A stretch of 64,000 nt of DNA from Candidatus Obscuribacter sp. GTDB lineage: Bacteria; Cyanobacteriota; Vampirovibrionia; Obscuribacterales; Obscuribacteraceae. The notes below the pieces were generated by a model. It saw only the letters and a program-made list of their open reading frames with translations. It had not been told where the DNA came from and made no database searches. Location of the stretch: contig JADJQZ010000001.1 in assembly GCA_016712465.1 (NCBI GenBank), positions 6,386,001 to 6,450,000 on the forward strand, given 5' to 3'. Made by a program: the position numbers and the translations under genes. This document shows positions 60,336-64,000 of this stretch, piece by piece; positions within the stretch are counted from its first letter, which is position 1, and every line of letters begins with the position of its first letter.

Positions 60336-61316
60336 ATGAAACAGAGAATTGCAGCCATGAGAGTTCTAGTAGCAATAGACAACCAACCCAGCTCCAGAGC
60401 CACTGTTGATGCACTGGTAAAAATGCACTGGTACGAGGGCACCGAAATAGCTCTGGTGACGGTTCTGGCCCCTGATGAAGAAGCGGCAGGACCTGGTGAA
60501 GAGCCAAGCGCCAACTATGAAGAAATGGAAAACCTGGCTGTAGAGCTGCGCAATCGCCTCAAACAATGCAATGTCACCTTTTTTGCCCGCCACGGCGATC
60601 CGAAAACTGTTATCACGGACCTGGCCGAACACTCCGGCGCCGACCTGGTGGTAATTGGTTCCAACTGCAAGAGCACTTTAGAGCGAGTACTCCTGGGCAG
60701 CGTCTCACAATCAATAATCAATTCCGCCCCCTGCCCGGTAGTTATTGCCAAAACCCCGTGCTTATTCGCCCACGAAAGCGCACCGGCATTCCAAAACATC
60801 CTCTTTCCCGTGGATGATTCCATCTTTTCCGAAGCATCCGCCCACTGGCTCGGCAATTTCCGCTGGAGTATGAACACCAATTTGACCTTGCTGGCAGTGG
60901 TTGAGCTGGATACCGATTTCGATCAAGTACAGTTGAGCCTCGATAATCGCGCCAAAGCCCTCTCTCGCTATTTCAATCCCGACAAGATCTTCACAAAAAT
61001 CGTCAAGGGTCAGCCGGAGCAATCCATTCTGGATGCCGCCAAGAAAGGTCATGCCGACTTGATTGTAATGGGCTCCCACGGCCATGCCGGTTTCAAGAAA
61101 TTGATCCTGGGCAGCGTCAGCCAGGCGGTTTCTCACGCCGCACCATGCGCGGTGGCAATCGTGCGCGGTCTGGCCGGCGAAGATCGTAGCTTGAAACGCA
61201 CAGCCACCTTTGAAAAAATCAAAATAGCGCCCAGAAACGACACCGCTATGGAAGCAGGCAACGGTGGACTATATAACAATATGTCTTCCGTGCACAGCAT
61301 GCCCGGCGGATTTTAA
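60336..61316 (+). CDS. tandem universal stress protein
   Basis: Two complete Usp domains in one 326-residue protein, about residues 8-145 and 150-290. The first starts 'MRVLVAIDNQPSSRATVDAL', and its ATP-binding pattern is 'VVIGSNCKSTLERVLLGSVS'. The second has 'ILFPVDDSIFSEASAHW' and 'LIVMGSHGHAGFKKLILGSV'. Both keep the G-x2-G-x9-G(S/T) motif, so both are likely to bind ATP. The last 35 residues are an unordered tail. An internal ATG at 60357 is an equally good start. Cytosolic; role in stress, energy or cell-division control in the family. A strong terminator follows. Confidence 0.92.
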   Translation: MKQRIAAMRVLVAIDNQPSSRATVDALVKMHWYEGTEIALVTVLAPDEEAAGPGEEPSANYEEMENLAVELRNRLKQCNVTFFARHGDPKTVITDLAEHSGADLVVIGSNCKSTLERVLLGSVSQSIINSAPCPVVIAKTPCLFAHESAPAFQNILFPVDDSIFSEASAHWLGNFRWSMNTNLTLLAVVELDTDFDQVQLSLDNRAKALSRYFNPDKIFTKIVKGQPEQSILDAAKKGHADLIVMGSHGHAGFKKLILGSVSQAVSHAAPCAVAIVRGLAGEDRSLKRTATFEKIKIAPRNDTAMEAGNGGLYNNMSSVHSMPGGF

Positions 61317-61372
61317 ACCGGTTCAGATACGATTTGGACCAAATTAAATAATGAGTAGGCGGTAGTCACAAC

Positions 61373-61458
61373 GAAACCGGCGGATGCGATGGTCCGGTTT
61401 CAAGGCTCTCTTTTTCGAAACCTGGACAGCTAAGAAATTTAGCTAAATTTCTTAGCTG
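61373..61458. terminator. two hairpins between convergent genes
   Basis: First, GAAACCGG/CCGGTTTC (61373-61401) followed by AAGGCTCTCTTTTT fits an intrinsic terminator of the Usp gene. Second, CAGCTAAGAAATTT and its exact complement flank AGCT (61427-61458), a 14-bp near-palindrome that can end transcription from either side. Confidence 0.7.
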
Positions 61459-61561
61459 CCTCATTTCGGATGCGGAAACCGACACCAAACACGCACCCTG
61501 AAGGCCGACTGCCTAGCCTTGCCATATCGCTGCATCTTACCCTGAGTAATTCAAGCAAAAG

Positions 61562-62356
61562 TTAGCGGCTCAAATCATCCACAAGCCCTTTGATGACATC
61601 GCGGTATTCTTTGGAAATAATCACTTCCTTGAGATCCCTGGTTTGCTTATAGCCTTTCGGGTACTCGAAATCGCCAGCCTTGTATTCAATCTTCTTCCAG
61701 CTCTTCAAATCTACGGTTAGATTACCGGCGGCAGCCACTTTAATACCCTTGAATGAGAGCCAGGGAACCTGTTTGGCAAACTTCTCGCGCTGCCTGCGCT
61801 TTTCCAGTTCCTCCGGCTTCAGGCGCTCCTTTTGAGGAGAAGTAGAAGGATCGATGACACGCAAAGGTATGCCGCCGCTGCTTGGATAATTGAAGTATCT
61901 AGCCACGGTTTCCGTCGTTTGAGGGGCTGCATGCACCTCCTCGGCCACCCAGACCACCCTGTTATCGATCAACTTGCACTTCAAGCACTTCAAGCCCAGC
62001 AGAGTCTCTTTTCCCAATATCGTAAATTTTTTCGGTTCTCGCTTGGTCGGAACGTCTATATAGCTGGAAATAGCCGACTCGTCAAAATTGGAAAGGGGTG
62101 CCGTCCATTCCAGCTTTTCACTATCGCGAAAACAGGAAACACGCCAGGTTGGGGCCTTAGCCAGAGCTATACCGCCGTTGGCAGTGTTGATGATTTTAAT
62201 GGCGCTGGGAGCCACCATATAACGGTACTTGCCGGTGCCAAAATGCTCGCAATCGAACACCCAGACCGGTTGAGGCTCGGTTGCCGCCGCTGGGACAGTC
62301 AGCAACCAGGCTAGAAGAAGTGGAACGAAGAGCCGAAATTTCTTCAAATTGAACAC
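61562..62356 (-). CDS. exported hypothetical protein, 264 aa
   Basis: A clear signal peptide ('FVPLLLAWLLTVPAAATE', cut after AAA) leads to a beta-rich mature protein with Cys pairs ('VFDCEHFGTGKYRYMV', 'LLGLKCLKCKLIDNR') that could form disulfides. The C-terminal part is basic ('LEKRRQREKFAKQVP'). No family recognised, no catalytic motif. It lies between the Usp gene and the TPR gene and has its own promoter region upstream. Confidence 0.7.
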   Translation of the reverse strand: MFNLKKFRLFVPLLLAWLLTVPAAATEPQPVWVFDCEHFGTGKYRYMVAPSAIKIINTANGGIALAKAPTWRVSCFRDSEKLEWTAPLSNFDESAISSYIDVPTKREPKKFTILGKETLLGLKCLKCKLIDNRVVWVAEEVHAAPQTTETVARYFNYPSSGGIPLRVIDPSTSPQKERLKPEELEKRRQREKFAKQVPWLSFKGIKVAAAGNLTVDLKSWKKIEYKAGDFEYPKGYKQTRDLKEVIISKEYRDVIKGLVDDLSR

Positions 62357-62538
62357 CTTCTCGGGTTACCCACCTGCCTCAAAAAAGCAAAATCGCTTGC
62401 AAGATTAACATGGTCCATGACCGCACCAAGCAACCATTAAATTCCCCTGCCGCCTCTGGTAGTATGGTTTCTCCTCTTCCCCAAGCAAACTTTCTTATGC
62501 TATACCCAAGATAAGGTCGAATCAGAGGTAACCCCAGT

Positions 62539-63870
62539 ATGCCGAGTGAGTCCCTGGAGATGCTGGAGCAGTTTCTAAAACTGCAAACAGCCATGCACGG
62601 AGAAAGTAGCGTCGAGGTCGCAAAGGTTCTGGGAAGAATAGCCAACGTCTATTTCGGCAAGCGCGAGTATGCCAAGGCCGAGGGTCTCTTCAATAATGCT
62701 CTCACCATAGCCGAGGCACAGCCGAAGCCATCCCAGACAATAATCCGGGAGTTTCGCAACAAACTCCGCCATATAGAGCAGGAACAACGCAACCAGCAGG
62801 GTCATCCGGATGATAACGAATGGCTCAAGGTGAGCACCGATCGCATTCCTGTTTTCAGTGCCGAAAACGGACTCATGCCTTCTGCCAGCCCGTCCGCCAA
62901 GGAGGCTAACCCCAAAGGGGGAGTGAGCAATAAAGTAATCGCCGATGCCAAGCTGCATATACACAAGCTGCAGCAGCTTGCCGGTCACGAGAGCCTGCAG
63001 GTAGCAGATGCCATGACTAAGCTCGCCGATCTCTATTGCCGCAGAGAAGAACTGGATGAAATGGAGCCGCTGCTCATAGAGGCGCTGAGAATGCGCGAAA
63101 AGCTTTGCGGAGAAAATCACCTGAGCGTCTCCACAGATCTAAAAAATCTTGGCAGACTCTATTATTTCAAACAAAAATATGACCAGGCAGAAGCACTATT
63201 GCAGAAAGCCCGGGTAATTAGAGAAGGTGCCCTGGGGCCGACTCATTCTTATGTGGCCGATGTGGCAGAGTGGCAGGCCCGCATCATGCGCAAGACTCAC
63301 CGCGTCGATGAAGCCCTCAAGTTGGAGAAATTTGTTTCCGACTGCCGGGAGCAAAACGTTTCAGACTGGGAACAACTCAAAACCCTGGGCAGCCAATTGC
63401 AGGAAGCCGGCAAATTGCTGGAAGCTCAAGCCATGTGGCTGGCTGCATTGGACGAATGTTCTGAGTTTCGCTTCGATGATCCCAGGCTCAGTCTCACCCT
63501 GGAAAATCTAGCCGAGATTTACTGGCGGCGCCGCAAGTACGACAAAGCCGAACCCCTCTGCAAGCAAATCCTGCAAATTGCCGAAAGCCTGCTTGGTCCC
63601 GAGCATAGCGATGTTGGTCTGGCAGCCAATAATCTAGCTATTCTCTGCGAAAGACAGGGCAAGCACTCCGATGCCGCCATTCTCTATCAGCAGGCCCTGA
63701 CTATTGCCGAGAACATTCTCGGCAACAGTCATCCGGACACGGAAATTCTCAGAGAGAGCCATGCCCGGGCCCGCTTCCAGGCTCTCAAACAGGTGGAACA
63801 AAAGCTGGAAGAATCCCACAAAGGCAGCCGCTGGAGCAAATCAGGCTGGTGGAAAGCCTACCAACAGTAG
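62539..63870 (+). CDS. kinesin light chain-like TPR protein, 443 aa
   Basis: Long-TPR protein of the type with 42-residue units ('YFGKREYAKAEGLFNNALTI', 'LYYFKQKYDQAEALLQKARV', 'IYWRRRKYDKAEPLCKQILQ', 'AILYQQALTIAENILGNSHP'), at least six units, with a polar, Pro/Ser-rich break near residues 95-140. No signal peptide. The start ATG follows GAGGTAACCCCAGT. Such proteins usually bind partners; this one has no catalytic domain. The final ten residues are basic and aromatic ('WSKSGWWKAYQQ'). A further start-like sequence lies 77 bases on. Confidence 0.85.
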   Translation: MPSESLEMLEQFLKLQTAMHGESSVEVAKVLGRIANVYFGKREYAKAEGLFNNALTIAEAQPKPSQTIIREFRNKLRHIEQEQRNQQGHPDDNEWLKVSTDRIPVFSAENGLMPSASPSAKEANPKGGVSNKVIADAKLHIHKLQQLAGHESLQVADAMTKLADLYCRREELDEMEPLLIEALRMREKLCGENHLSVSTDLKNLGRLYYFKQKYDQAEALLQKARVIREGALGPTHSYVADVAEWQARIMRKTHRVDEALKLEKFVSDCREQNVSDWEQLKTLGSQLQEAGKLLEAQAMWLAALDECSEFRFDDPRLSLTLENLAEIYWRRRKYDKAEPLCKQILQIAESLLGPEHSDVGLAANNLAILCERQGKHSDAAILYQQALTIAENILGNSHPDTEILRESHARARFQALKQVEQKLEESHKGSRWSKSGWWKAYQQ

Positions 63871-63947
63871 ATTCCTGCTTGATAAATGCCTCAAGATAAG
63901 CCTCCGTCGATTTCAACGAAACGCAGGCGCAGCTTGAGGCGGCGCAC

Positions 63948-64000
63948 ATGGAGCAAACACTGCACGGTGAGGAGCTTATGGCACCGACCGGACAGAGCCG
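63948..64000 (+). CDS. possible 5' end of a further gene, truncated by the window
   Basis: An ATG at 63948 follows TTGAGGCGGCGCAC, and the frame is open to the window end (MEQTLHGEELMAPTGQS). A second ATG at 63978 follows GAGGAG closely. Only 17 codons are visible, so it may be a chance frame. Confidence 0.25.
   Translation, partial: MEQTLHGEELMAPTGQS

Noticed and set aside
1..64000. CRISPR array, rRNA genes, prophage or secretion-system cluster
   Set aside because: No spaced direct repeats, rRNA sequence, phage structural genes or secretion ATPases were seen; the MshEN-like units occur without an ATPase.

Overview
The window looks like a chromosomal segment of a Gram-negative-type bacterium of moderate to high GC. 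It is dense with housekeeping genes (serS, panC, a coaE fusion), but also has many lineage-specific hypothetical proteins, TPR proteins and exported proteins. A cyanobacterial-type BT1 folate transporter, a polyphosphate kinase 2, tandem universal stress protein domains, a Ser/Thr kinase with type II secretion ATPase N-terminal-like (MshEN-like) repeats and many TPR proteins together suggest a non-photosynthetic cyanobacterial relative such as the Obscuribacterales (Melainabacteria/Vampirovibrionia). This placement is inference from gene content, not from a marker gene.

Layout. 1-4.2 kb: a 5'-truncated TPR-like gene, several lower-GC orphan genes, an octapeptide-repeat protein and a tRNA-like remnant. 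4.2-13.5 kb (minus strand): a membrane protein, a membrane-anchored FMN glutamate-synthase-like protein and two tandem M1 aminopeptidases. 14.4-23.2 kb (plus): a protealysin-like M4 peptidase, a FadE-like acyl-CoA dehydrogenase, a 710-residue orphan protein with an HExxH motif, a YwqK/MORN-like protein, two small orphans and an HD phosphohydrolase. Nearly every gene here is followed by a strong hairpin, and codon use in the first three genes is strongly C/G-ending, suggesting high expression. 23.8-29.9 kb: a DMT transporter, a TPR-like protein, an SDR lacking its catalytic Tyr, an orphan, and a stand-alone MshEN-like repeat protein. 30-33.6 kb (minus): serS behind an attenuator-like hairpin, then a D12-class DNA adenine methylase overlapping a histone-deacetylase-family gene. 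34-41.3 kb (plus): a CNNM/CorC-type protein, an exported metallophosphoesterase, an orphan, the kinase, and an overlapping APH-family phosphotransferase.

41.9-47.4 kb is a lower-GC accessory patch: an orphan gene, a truncated-looking repeat protein, and two decayed insertion sequences (IS256 and IS1380 types), each with several frameshifts. 47.4-56.9 kb (minus): small membrane and orphan proteins, a BT1-family transporter, OsmC, PPK2, a dephospho-CoA kinase fused to a membrane anchor and an extra C-terminal domain, a newly noticed 49-residue membrane protein, and an exported protein with two retropepsin-like DTGA sites. 57-64 kb: panC, an AIM24/TIGR00266 protein, a small membrane protein, a double Usp protein, an exported orphan and a kinesin-light-chain-like TPR protein.

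Themes that recur are proteolysis (two M1, one M4, one HExxH orphan, one double-aspartyl protein), CoA/acyl-CoA metabolism (fadE-like, coaE fusion, panC), phosphate/polyphosphate handling (PPK2, metallophosphoesterase, HD hydrolase) and kinase/MshEN-like signalling. No rRNA, CRISPR array, prophage or intact mobile element was seen.
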